Shown: positions 40,210 through 47,780 of the stretch, one piece after another | How positions within the stretch are numbered: the first letter of the stretch is position 1 | How the letters are laid out: every line of letters begins with the position of its first letter | NCBI GenBank assembly: GCA_051004735.1 | Contig: JBPCKA010000065.1 | Coordinates: 42,189-106,188, forward strand | Direction: 5' to 3' | From: Euzebya sp051004735 | GTDB lineage: Bacteria; Actinomycetota; Nitriliruptoria; Euzebyales; Euzebyaceae | Length of the DNA stretch: 64,000 bases | Made by a program: the position numbers and the translations under genes | Notes under the pieces: generated by a model | The model's database searches: none | Told to the model about the DNA's origin: nothing | The model's input: the letters and a program-made list of their open reading frames with translations, nothing else

Positions 40210-40320
40210 CACAGCGGCGGACACAGCGGCGCAGCCTACTTCCTGGCGGATCTGGACGTGCTCTGGGCGTGCTCTGGGCGTGATCTGGGCGTGTAACGTG
40301 TCGCGGTTTGCGCAACGATC

Positions 40321-40650
40321 ATGCCCATGCCCTACGCAATGCCGCGTCGCTGGTTGGCAGCGTCGGGTTGCTGCGGCATGACGATGTCGCTGACCGCAGC
40401 AGCCGCACAGATCGCACAGTGGCCGTTGCCGCCCGATCTGAGCCCTCGGGATATTCGCCCCAGCATTCTGCGGGTGTACCGGCGAGGGCATGAGTGGTTG
40501 CCACAACTGACCGACACCCTGCGCCAGGATCCACAGGCGCACCTGGGCCAGTGGCACGACGCCAGCTACGCCGCACCGCTCTTGCACTGTCTGCCAGGCT
40601 GTACGTCGAGCCACCTGAGGCGTTCGCCGACCGCATCATCGGGCTGGTAG
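40321..40650 (+). CDS. uncertain hypothetical ORF, possibly frameshifted
   Basis: Fills the 495-base gap between the ABC ATPase gene and folP2. The middle looks protein-like ('PLPPDLSPRDIRPSILRVYR', 'GHEWLPQLTDTLRQDPQAHL'), but the end becomes Ser/Arg-rich. A neighbouring frame from about 40590 to 40660 reads better ('ALSARLYVEPPEAFADRIIG'), suggesting a frameshift near 40585. No family is recognised. It may be a small decayed gene. Confidence 0.35.
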   Translation: MPMPYAMPRRWLAASGCCGMTMSLTAAAAQIAQWPLPPDLSPRDIRPSILRVYRRGHEWLPQLTDTLRQDPQAHLGQWHDASYAAPLLHCLPGCTSSHLRRSPTASSGW

Positions 40651-40704
40651 CGGTGGCCCGAAGGTGCCCGTCCAGCCTCCACCAACCCTGCGGGGCGTGA
40701 TCGA

Positions 40705-41568
40705 TCAGCCCAACCCGCGGATCGTGTGGACCGGCGGACGCCAGCCAAGGATGATCTCGGCCATCCGCACTGCGCGAACCGTCGCAGTTGTCTGGTGCAC
40801 CCGCACCAGCCGGGCCCCAAGCATCAGGCTGGCGACAGCCGCACCGATCGAGGCAGCCACGCGCTGATCCAGGTCCAGGTCCAACGACTCACCGATGAAG
40901 TCCTTGTTGGACAGCGCCACCAGAACCGGGTAGCCCAACTCGACCAGGGTCGGCAGGTTGCGGGTCAACTCCAGGGAATGCAGCGTGTTCTTGCGAAAAT
41001 CGTGCCCCGGGTCGACCACGATGGCCTCAGGCGCCACCCCGGCGTCCTGGGCGGTGCGGGCCAGCGTCGCCAGGGTGTCGCACACCACCGTGGTGACATC
41101 GGGATGATAGGAATGACGGTAGGGACGCCGTCTCAGATCACCACCAGAGTGCATCACCACCAGCGCCGCGTCGTGCTTGGCGACGACGGCAGCAAGGTCC
41201 GGATCGGACAGACCCGAGGTGTCGTTGATCAGGTCAGCCCCGGCCTGTAGGGCGGCGTCGGCGACGCTGGCCCGGAACGTGTCGATGCTGAGCGGGACGT
41301 CGCTGTGATGCCGAAAGGCTGTCACGAACGGGATGATCCGTTCCATCTCCTGTGCCGGCGTGACGGCCTCGCCCGGCCCGGCCTTGACACCACCGACGTC
41401 AACGATGTCTGCCCCCTCCGCCACCTGCGCCAGGGCATGATCCACGCTGGCCTGCAGCCCGAAGGTGGCCCCCTGGTCATAGAAGGAATCGGGCGTGCGG
41501 TTGACGATGGCCATCACTGCCATTCGCTGGGACAGGTCCATCGTGCGGTGGCGCAGGCGGAGCAGCAT
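40705..41568 (-). CDS. folP2: FolP2-like dihydropteroate synthase homologue
   Basis: A second TIM-barrel pterin-binding protein resembling mycobacterial FolP2, which is reported to lack dihydropteroate synthase activity. 'VMAIVNRTPDSFYDQGATFG' replaces the canonical NITPDSFSDGG, and 'IVDVGGVKAGPGEAVTPAQE' replaces the GGESTRPG loop, as in that subfamily. 'LSIDTFRASVADAALQAGAD', 'LINDTSGLSD' and 'VVDPGHDFRKNT' are also seen. The 287 residues are normal. It is divergent from the LigB-like gene with about 55 bases between starts. Confidence 0.85.
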   Translation of the reverse strand: MLLRLRHRTMDLSQRMAVMAIVNRTPDSFYDQGATFGLQASVDHALAQVAEGADIVDVGGVKAGPGEAVTPAQEMERIIPFVTAFRHHSDVPLSIDTFRASVADAALQAGADLINDTSGLSDPDLAAVVAKHDAALVVMHSGGDLRRRPYRHSYHPDVTTVVCDTLATLARTAQDAGVAPEAIVVDPGHDFRKNTLHSLELTRNLPTLVELGYPVLVALSNKDFIGESLDLDLDQRVAASIGAAVASLMLGARLVRVHQTTATVRAVRMAEIILGWRPPVHTIRGLG

Positions 41569-41622
41569 GGCCTAGATGGTGCCAGTTCGTCGACGTAGCG
41601 GGCTGGGCTACCGTGGCTGTCC

Positions 41623-42354
41623 GTGGTCGCCTCGTTGTGTGCAGTCCCCTCCTCCGCCCTGGTTCTTGAGGGGGTGACACACGGAGGCGATCCCGAGGTA
41701 GTGCAACTGCGCCGCGCGATCGCGGCCGTCATGCCTGGTGAAGGCTGTGACGCTCACGTGGTGGTGGTAGCCGTTGACCCGGCGGTGACCGAGCCGTCCG
41801 GCGTTGTACAGGTGGTGGCGCCCGATCAGGTGGTGCATCTGGGGGGTCTTGGCCGTGCTGATCTGCGGGCATCGGTTGCCCCGTCCGGCGTGCGTGACCC
41901 AGCGGTCCTGACCCATCCCGGGCCCGACCTTGCGGTGCTGGCGATGCTGGCTCATCAGTTCGGCGCCGAGGAGGTGTCGCTGATCGGTCTGTCAGCCGCC
42001 CCTGCGGCAACGGCCCTGGATGACGCTGCGGTCGCGCTAGCTTCCCTGATCGCGGGCGGGAGGGCGGTTGTGGTTGCCGCTGACCTGACCCCCTGTCACG
42101 GCACAAAGCCCCCCAGGCCCGACCTAGCGCCGCAACGGGCAGCCGCGTTCGACCGGGCGGTGATGACCGGACTGCACGACCCCGCGATGTTGGATGACCT
42201 GCAGCCGGAGGCGCACGTTCTGTCGTGCCGGGGGCTGCCTACGCTGCGGTTGGCCGCGCGGATCGCCCGGCACCACGGCCTGGGACCGGGTCCGGCTCAT
42301 CGCACGATTGCGGGGGGTGTGTCAGGCCTGGTCTGCGCCTGGCAGCCCCTCTGA
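41623..42354 (+). CDS. class III extradiol dioxygenase-like (LigB-fold) protein
   Basis: An Ala/Val-rich 243-residue protein resembling the actinobacterial LigB-like family of unknown function (in mycobacteria found near tRNA-modification genes). The match rests on the N-terminal 'SLCAVPSSALVLEGV', which corresponds to the usual 'ALVPSPPLLVPEL', and on the C-terminal 'AADLTPCHGTKPPRPDLAPQ' and 'RAAAFDRAVMTGLHDPAMLD' arrangement. The catalytic metal ligands are not evident, as in that family. The start is GTG 41623. It is divergent from folP2 and converges on a small minus-strand gene. Confidence 0.6.
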   Translation: MVASLCAVPSSALVLEGVTHGGDPEVVQLRRAIAAVMPGEGCDAHVVVVAVDPAVTEPSGVVQVVAPDQVVHLGGLGRADLRASVAPSGVRDPAVLTHPGPDLAVLAMLAHQFGAEEVSLIGLSAAPAATALDDAAVALASLIAGGRAVVVAADLTPCHGTKPPRPDLAPQRAAAFDRAVMTGLHDPAMLDDLQPEAHVLSCRGLPTLRLAARIARHHGLGPGPAHRTIAGGVSGLVCAWQPL

Positions 42355-42359
42355 GGGGC
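42345..42359. terminator. short GC hairpin at convergent gene ends
   Basis: GCCCCT-CTG-AGGGGC overlaps the stop of the LigB-like gene and lies 3 bases from the end of the converging gene. The 6-bp stem lacks a T-run, so a bidirectional terminator is only plausible. Confidence 0.35.
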
Positions 42360-42361
42360 GG

Positions 42362-42628
42362 TCAGCGCCGGCGAAACAGTTTGGCCAGCCGCCCGGGTGG
42401 TTTGGGCGGCGGAAGTGGCGGAGGAAGAGCCACCACGCGGCCCAGGCGGCAGGTGAACCCTGGGACGTCGGCGGTCACCCCGGGGACATGCGCGGTCTTG
42501 TGATGTGGCCCTGCGGGGTGGAGGTAGCCGTCCCACATGACCGTGGCGTGACGACTGATCGGATCAAGGCGCATGACCGCCGGGACGCCATCGACGTGGG
42601 TATGGCTGATCAGACTTCTACGTTTCAT
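42362..42628 (-). CDS. hypothetical small protein
   Basis: An 88-residue basic protein beginning 'MKRRSLISHTHVDGVPAVMR' and ending in a Pro-rich, Arg/Lys-rich tail ('ALPPPLPPPKPPGRLAKLFR'). The middle part 'ISRHATVMWDGYLHPAGPHH' has several His residues. The family is not recognised, and there is no signal or membrane segment. The start at 42628 was chosen because the frame upstream reads across the end of the oxidoreductase gene. It is the last gene of the minus-strand run from the aminotransferase. Confidence 0.5.
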   Translation of the reverse strand: MKRRSLISHTHVDGVPAVMRLDPISRHATVMWDGYLHPAGPHHKTAHVPGVTADVPGFTCRLGRVVALPPPLPPPKPPGRLAKLFRRR

Positions 42629-42712
42629 GGTCCCCCTCGGCACCTGACGTACGGACAGGCGGTGTTCGTCACCGTCCCGGAGCCGGCTTGGACCAAAGGG
42701 CAACTCGCAGGA

Positions 42713-43867
42713 TCAGCCCAGGATCCTGGCGCTGCCCCAGCCCGCACCAAGGCCCGGTCCGTCATCGAATCGTGTGGGCGAAAATTGGCTGATGTCGGGG
42801 TCGATGACCTGTGCCATGACCAGACCCGCCACGTGGCGACCCAATGCCGGCGCCAACTTGAACCCGTGACCGGAGGTACCAGCGTCGACGAACACGCGGT
42901 CCGCGATCTGACCGATGACCGGTTGCCAGTCAGGCGACACGTCATACAGGCTGGCCCAGCCACCCGTCGGCTGGGCCTCCACCAGCTGCGGAACCCGCTT
43001 CACAGCCCGGGTGATCAGACCAAGCGATTCCCCCTGGGCCAGGTGGGAATCGAAGGTATCAGGGTCGACCTGTGGCTCGGGGACCAGTGGGCCCATCAGA
43101 AACTGATCCTGTCCCTCTGGCCTCAGGTAGTACTCCCCGACCACATCGGCAAGCGCGAAGGGCAGGGGCGGCGACCCACCCCACCTGAAGGTCGCCACGA
43201 AGTGTCGCTCGACGGTCAGGGGCAGCGAGGCCCCCACCTGTGCGGCCAACGGGCCGGTCCACGGGCCGGCGGCGATCAGCAGCCGGTCAGCCCGCACCTC
43301 CTCGCCCGTGTCACAGGCCACCACCACCCCGCTGGATGAGGAATGGATTGCCGTCACGGTTGTCCGGTTCAGCAACGTTGTCCCCAACTCGACGGCCCGG
43401 CCGATCAGGCCCGTCGTGGTGCCCGCAGGGTCGGCATAGCCGGCGTCCTGCTCCCAGCTGCCATAGCCCACCCCAGCCAGGCTCACCGCCGGAAACCGCG
43501 CCGCCAGTTGCTCGCGGTCCAGCAGTTCGGTTCGGGTCCCGATGCTGTTGAGGTACGTCGTTGCCTGACGCAACTGCTCAAGATCGCTCTCGGGGTGAAG
43601 GAACAGTGCACCGGTAGGACAAAAGCCGGCATCCCCGCCGTTGGTTTCCTGGTCGAAGCGCTTAAAGAACTGCAGCGACTCGCGTGCCACCCGGGCCAGG
43701 AACGGGTTGGTGTAGTAGGCACGACACACCGCGCTTGAGCGGCCGGTGGGTCCCTGCGCGGGTGCGTCCCGCTCGACCACCACCGTGCGCACACCCATGG
43801 TGGCCAGGTGGAAGGCGGCAGCGGCACCGTGCACGCCCGCGCCGATGATGGCGACGTCATAGATCAT
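42713..43867 (-). CDS. FAD-dependent oxidoreductase (DAO/sarcosine oxidase-like)
   Basis: A flavoprotein amine/amino-acid oxidase or dehydrogenase of the DAO family. The FAD-binding Rossmann motif is at the N-terminus ('YDVAIIGAGVHGAAAAFHLA', then 'VVVERDAPAQG'). 'DRLLIAAGPWTGPLAAQVGA' and the C-terminal 'VFVDAGTSGHGFKLAPALGR' are the family's second and third signatures. The substrate is not predictable; glycine/sarcosine/D-amino-acid-type amines are the usual range. It lies 62 bases beyond the MFS gene on the same strand. Confidence 0.82.
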   Translation of the reverse strand: MIYDVAIIGAGVHGAAAAFHLATMGVRTVVVERDAPAQGPTGRSSAVCRAYYTNPFLARVARESLQFFKRFDQETNGGDAGFCPTGALFLHPESDLEQLRQATTYLNSIGTRTELLDREQLAARFPAVSLAGVGYGSWEQDAGYADPAGTTTGLIGRAVELGTTLLNRTTVTAIHSSSSGVVVACDTGEEVRADRLLIAAGPWTGPLAAQVGASLPLTVERHFVATFRWGGSPPLPFALADVVGEYYLRPEGQDQFLMGPLVPEPQVDPDTFDSHLAQGESLGLITRAVKRVPQLVEAQPTGGWASLYDVSPDWQPVIGQIADRVFVDAGTSGHGFKLAPALGRHVAGLVMAQVIDPDISQFSPTRFDDGPGLGAGWGSARILG

Positions 43868-43929
43868 CGGTTCTCCTCACCCCCATCACCTCATGATCCG
43901 GGCCACCTCGGCATCGGCACAGCGGTCCA

Positions 43930-45207
43930 TCAGCCGATCGCATTGGACTGTGCGGTCAACGTCAGCTCGCCCGACGTCTGGGCGTCCACCACCACAGGTT
44001 GGACCTTGATCTGCCGCCCGGCCCAGCTGAACAGGGCCGTGGCAACCAGACCGATTCCCAGGAACCCCAACGACAATGGCATGACGGTTCCGTCGAACAG
44101 TCGGTCCAACACCGCACCGAGCATCGCTCCGACGGCGATCTGCAGCGCACCGATGATGGCCGAGGCCATGCCGGCGACGTTTCCCATCGGGGCCATCGCC
44201 AACGCGTTCAGGTTCGGGATCAGGATCGCGTGACCACCCAAAGCAACCGCAAGGGGAAGCAGGAAGACCCACAGCGGCGGCAGACCGTCAGTGGCGAAGG
44301 AGATGACGACCATTGCCGCAGACGCGACGACGTAGGCGGCCATGGCCCGTCCGGCCAGGCGACGGGCACCGACCTGACGCACCACACGGGCGTTGACCAG
44401 CATCGCCCCGCCCATGAACAGCGCGACCCCGCCGAAGATCACGGGGAAGGCTCCGGCCTGGTCGAACACCTCGGAGATGATCAGCTCGCTGGACGCCAGA
44501 TATGACGTGAAGGAGCCATACAGGAAGGTCATGGCGGTCATCATCAACACGGTCTGAGGATTGCTCAGCACCATCCGGGCTGCCTGGCCCACCGCGGTGA
44601 CCGATGCCTGCCGGCGATGTTCGGGGGCCAACGATTCCGCCAGGCGGGTGGTCCACAACATCATCGCCAGGGCAGCCACCGTGCACCCCACAGCCAGCCA
44701 ACGCCATGATCCCAGCGACACACCGATGGCACCAACCGTTGGGGCAACCACCGGTACCAGGATGAAGATCGACATGATCAGCGACATCGCCCGTGACATG
44801 TTCTCGCCCTCGTAGCGGTCACGGACGATCGCGATGGTCAGCACCCGGGGGCCGGCGCCGCCCAGGCCCCAGATGAAGCGACTGACCAGCAGCAGGGGCA
44901 AGGTCGGAGCCACCGCGGACAGCAACGCTCCGACCGCATACACCACATAGGAGGCATACAGCAGGGGTTTGCGCCCCCATTGGTCAGACAACGGTCCGTA
45001 CAGTGGTTGGCCCAGGGCCATCCCGATGAAGTAGGCCGTGATCAGTCCCGCCACGGCAGTGGAATCAGCGGGAAGGCCCAGGTCGGCACGGACGTCGGCG
45101 AATGCCGGAAGCAGCAGGTCGATGCCCAGGGCGACGACAGCCATCGACATTGCCAACAACAGGGTCCGCTCGCGGTCCCCGATACGAGGGGGGGCGGCAG
45201 GGCTCAC
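43930..45207 (-). CDS. MFS transporter, Bcr/CflA (DHA1) type
   Basis: A 12-segment major facilitator of the drug:H+ antiporter-1 group. 'GIDLLLPAFADVRADLGLPA' is the family's N-terminal signature. 'GQPLYGPLSDQWGRKPLLYA' is motif A, and 'GLGGAGPRVLTIAIVRDRYE' corresponds to the motif around helix 4-5. The 425 residues are normal. It overlaps the marR stop by 4 bases, so it is probably an efflux pump controlled by that repressor. The exported compound is unknown. Confidence 0.88.
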   Translation of the reverse strand: MSPAAPPRIGDRERTLLLAMSMAVVALGIDLLLPAFADVRADLGLPADSTAVAGLITAYFIGMALGQPLYGPLSDQWGRKPLLYASYVVYAVGALLSAVAPTLPLLLVSRFIWGLGGAGPRVLTIAIVRDRYEGENMSRAMSLIMSIFILVPVVAPTVGAIGVSLGSWRWLAVGCTVAALAMMLWTTRLAESLAPEHRRQASVTAVGQAARMVLSNPQTVLMMTAMTFLYGSFTSYLASSELIISEVFDQAGAFPVIFGGVALFMGGAMLVNARVVRQVGARRLAGRAMAAYVVASAAMVVISFATDGLPPLWVFLLPLAVALGGHAILIPNLNALAMAPMGNVAGMASAIIGALQIAVGAMLGAVLDRLFDGTVMPLSLGFLGIGLVATALFSWAGRQIKVQPVVVDAQTSGELTLTAQSNAIG

Positions 45208-45680
45208 GCCGACACCTCCGCGGGCGTTGCCAAACGGAGGGCATCGGCGTTGGCCACCACGCTCTCCAACAGGCTGACCAGCACCGACCGTTGGGAGTGG
45301 TCCAGCGGTTCCAACAGCGCCTCCTGGCAGTCACGTTCGGCGTCATGGAGGTTGGCCAGCATGGCCCTGCCCGCGTCGGTGATCGCGACCCGGTACCGCC
45401 GGCGATCCTGCGGGTCACGTTCCCGTGTCAGGTAGCGACGTTCCTCCAGGTCATCGACCAAACCAACCATCAGGCTCTTGTCGACATCAAGGCAGTCGCA
45501 CAGTTCCTGCTGACAACTGGGTCCCAGGTCGGCCATCGCGGCCAGGACGGCAAAGTGGTGCAGTCGTAGACCGTGGATGTCCAGTCGTTCCTGGAGCAGT
45601 CGTTGTGATGCCTTGGAGAACTGAGTGGCCAGGTAGGAGGGGTAGCGACCCAACGATGCGGGCCGGCGGAGGAGAACCAT
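45204..45680 (-). CDS. MarR-family transcriptional regulator
   Basis: A 158-residue winged-helix regulator. 'HHFAVLAAMADLGPSCQQEL' leads into the helix-turn-helix 'CDCLDVDKSLMVGLVDDLEE', and the wing is 'RYLTRERDPQDRRRYRVAIT', the classic MarR block. It is coupled to the MFS gene (ATGA). A palindrome directly upstream (45688-45724) is a likely operator, so autoregulation together with the exporter is the simplest model. Confidence 0.9.
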   Translation of the reverse strand: MVLLRRPASLGRYPSYLATQFSKASQRLLQERLDIHGLRLHHFAVLAAMADLGPSCQQELCDCLDVDKSLMVGLVDDLEERRYLTRERDPQDRRRYRVAITDAGRAMLANLHDAERDCQEALLEPLDHSQRSVLVSLLESVVANADALRLATPAEVSA

Positions 45681-45687
45681 TCGCCAG

Positions 45688-45724
45688 ATAGTAGTCCCTC
45701 ACAACCATTGTGCGATACCACTAT
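45688..45724. promoter_or_regulatory. putative MarR operator palindrome
   Basis: An imperfect inverted repeat with a perfect core, CACAA-CCA-TTGTG (45700-45712), and matching outer arms ATAGT/ACTAT. It lies 8 bases upstream of the marR start codon and overlaps the stop of the dehydratase gene. Its size and symmetry fit a MarR dimer site; binding is inference. Confidence 0.5.
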
Positions 45725-46680
45725 CGGTCGGGGCTCATCCGTCCGGGCGATCCGGAGGGAAGCCGGTCGGTGTTGGCACCGCACAGCACAACCGCGACGG
45801 CTTCATCGGCGGTGGGCTGGTAGGCGCCGCAGTGCAGTGCCGCCATCGCTGCTGCTCCCCCGGGCTCAACGACGATCCGCGCGGTCTGCCACAGCCACTG
45901 CTGAGTCGCGATGATGTCCTCATCGGCAACGACGACGCTGTCATCGACATAGCGCTGAACCAAGGGCCAGACCAATCGGCCCAGTCGCCGGGCCCCCAGT
46001 GAATCGGCGGCCACACCTCCCACCCCGACGTCCACGGGATACCCCGCCGCCATCGCAGCCTGAAGCGTCGGACACGATGCGGGTTCCACGCCGATCACCC
46101 GGACATCATCGGTCAGTGCCGCAGCAATTCCGCCGATCAACCCACCCCCTCCGACGGCGACCAGCACCGTGTCGATTCGGGGCGCCTGCTGGATCAGCTC
46201 GATGCCGACCGAACCCTGTCCCAGAATCGTCTGGGGGGCGTCAAAGGCGTGCACGGTCAGAGCGCCCGTGTCCGCCGCCCACTCCCGGGATGCCGCAAGG
46301 GCGTCGGTGTAGTGCTCACCGCCGATGTGCACCTGTGCCCCGTGCGCGCGAATGACTGCGACTTTGGCCGCACTGCTGGATGAGGGAACGAACACCTGCG
46401 CCTGATGACCAAGCACCCCTGCGGCGTAGGCGACAGCCGCCCCGTGATTGCCGCCGGATGCCGCGACGACACCCGCGGAGGGAACCGGGCGGGTGAGCAG
46501 GTTGGTGAACGCGCCCCGCGGCTTGAACGAGCCGGCGTGTTGGAGGTATTCCAACTTGCACACCACCGGGTTTGCCAGGCGTTCGTGACGCAACTCAAGC
46601 ACCGGCGTATGTCGGATGTAGGGGCGGATCAGGTCAAGGTTGGCCGCGATCGCCGTCGGGGTCGGCTGGATGTGGGTCAT
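45721..46680 (-). CDS. PLP-dependent threonine/serine dehydratase-like protein
   Basis: A fold-type II PLP enzyme. The Schiff-base lysine lies in 'QHAGSFKPRGAFTNLL', 'AASGGNHGAAVAYAAGVLG' is the substrate loop, and 'VLVAVGGGGLIGGIAAAL' binds the cofactor phosphate. The length of 319 residues fits short threonine dehydratases without an ACT domain, serine racemases, and the hydroxyectoine enzyme EutB; I cannot separate these by eye. It overlaps the aminotransferase gene by 4 bases and is followed by marR. Confidence 0.85.
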   Translation of the reverse strand: MTHIQPTPTAIAANLDLIRPYIRHTPVLELRHERLANPVVCKLEYLQHAGSFKPRGAFTNLLTRPVPSAGVVAASGGNHGAAVAYAAGVLGHQAQVFVPSSSSAAKVAVIRAHGAQVHIGGEHYTDALAASREWAADTGALTVHAFDAPQTILGQGSVGIELIQQAPRIDTVLVAVGGGGLIGGIAAALTDDVRVIGVEPASCPTLQAAMAAGYPVDVGVGGVAADSLGARRLGRLVWPLVQRYVDDSVVVADEDIIATQQWLWQTARIVVEPGGAAAMAALHCGAYQPTADEAVAVVLCGANTDRLPSGSPGRMSPDR

Positions 46681-47738
46681 GCAAGGATCCGCTGGGCCAG
46701 GACATCAACCGCTCGGTCGACATCGCCTGCGTCGGTGGAGACGTGGAAGGAAAGGCGCAGGCGACCGTCGCGGATCGCAGCGATCACCTGTGCCCCAGCC
46801 AGCGCCTGGGTTGTTCCCTCCGACACCGCCAGCGAGACGATGGCCGAGTTGCCCGGCGCCAACCCGACCGCAATACGAAAGTCGTTGGCCAGTCCGACGG
46901 AATGTCGTTGCAACGCCTCCGCGCCGACGTCGGCCAACATCGTGACCGCGGGGGCAGCCGCCACCCATGACAGCCAGGCCGGCGACACGTCGAAACGCCT
47001 GGCATCGCGCGCCAGGCGCAGCGGTCCGCCATAGATGCTGGTCCACGGGTTGTCCCCGGCATACCACCCGGCCGCATGAGGCACCAGCCCATCCTGACGA
47101 TCGGGGCGGACGGTCAGGAACGCCGTGCCCCGCGGAGCCAACAGCCACTTGTAGCCCGAGCACACCGTGTAGTCGAACAGGCTGGCATCAACCGGCAGCC
47201 AGCCGGCGGCCTGGGTCAGGTCGAGCAGGATCTGTGTCCGGTGTTCCTGGCAGGCGGCATGAAGTGCTGCCAGGTCCACAACCCGTCCGTCGGAGGACTG
47301 GACTGCTGAGACCGAAACCAGGCTCACCTCTTCTTCAACGGCCTGGACCAGATCGTCCAAGGGCACCTCGCGCACGGTGACACCCCGGTGGGCTTGGGCG
47401 TGGAAGGGGAACAGGATGCTGGTGAAGTCGCCCGTCGCCACCAGCACCTGGGCATCGTCGGGGAGGCTGGCCGCCACGATGCCGGCGCAGGCCGACGCCT
47501 GGCTGCCAATCGCAACGGTGGCCGGCTCCACACCGACCAGCCGGGCATAGGACGCCCTGGCGATTCCCACCGGGGTGTCATACCCAACCGCATCGGCGGT
47601 GCCCGCACGCCACTCCGCCTGGGCCTGCTGGAGCACCTGCCAGCTTCGTCGTGGGGGCAGGCCGTAGGTGGCGGTGTTGAGGTAGCACACCTCGTGATCG
47701 AACTCGGCGCGCAGGTCGTTCATCCCCAGGTGTGGCAT
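46677..47738 (-). CDS. aminotransferase class V-fold PLP enzyme
   Basis: A class V aminotransferase/cysteine-desulfurase-fold protein. 'CYLNTATYGLPPRRSWQVLQ' is the N-terminal motif, 'ILLDLTQAAGWLPVDASLFD' carries the PLP-binding Asp and Gln, and 'YTVCSGYKWLLAPRGTAFL' the Schiff-base Lys. The specific reaction is unknown. I start at 47738 ('MPHLGMNDLRAEF'); the frame opens at a GTG (47795) that lies inside the IS element and so is not native. It is first in the minus-strand set, with the IS only about 43 bases upstream. Confidence 0.85.
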   Translation of the reverse strand: MPHLGMNDLRAEFDHEVCYLNTATYGLPPRRSWQVLQQAQAEWRAGTADAVGYDTPVGIARASYARLVGVEPATVAIGSQASACAGIVAASLPDDAQVLVATGDFTSILFPFHAQAHRGVTVREVPLDDLVQAVEEEVSLVSVSAVQSSDGRVVDLAALHAACQEHRTQILLDLTQAAGWLPVDASLFDYTVCSGYKWLLAPRGTAFLTVRPDRQDGLVPHAAGWYAGDNPWTSIYGGPLRLARDARRFDVSPAWLSWVAAAPAVTMLADVGAEALQRHSVGLANDFRIAVGLAPGNSAIVSLAVSEGTTQALAGAQVIAAIRDGRLRLSFHVSTDAGDVDRAVDVLAQRILA

Positions 47739-47780
47739 CGAAGCTGCATGGTAGTCCTGCCGGGCGGGCCAATCTGGTTC

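Noticed and set aside
42194..43339. 381-codon frame antisense to the FAD oxidoreductase
   Set aside because: The flavoprotein motifs on the minus strand are unambiguous.
45721..46680. Dehydratase considered as hydroxyectoine EutB
   Set aside because: It lies 13 kb from the ehu-doe operon, without eutA or eutC, and its motifs are shared by all threonine-dehydratase-like enzymes.
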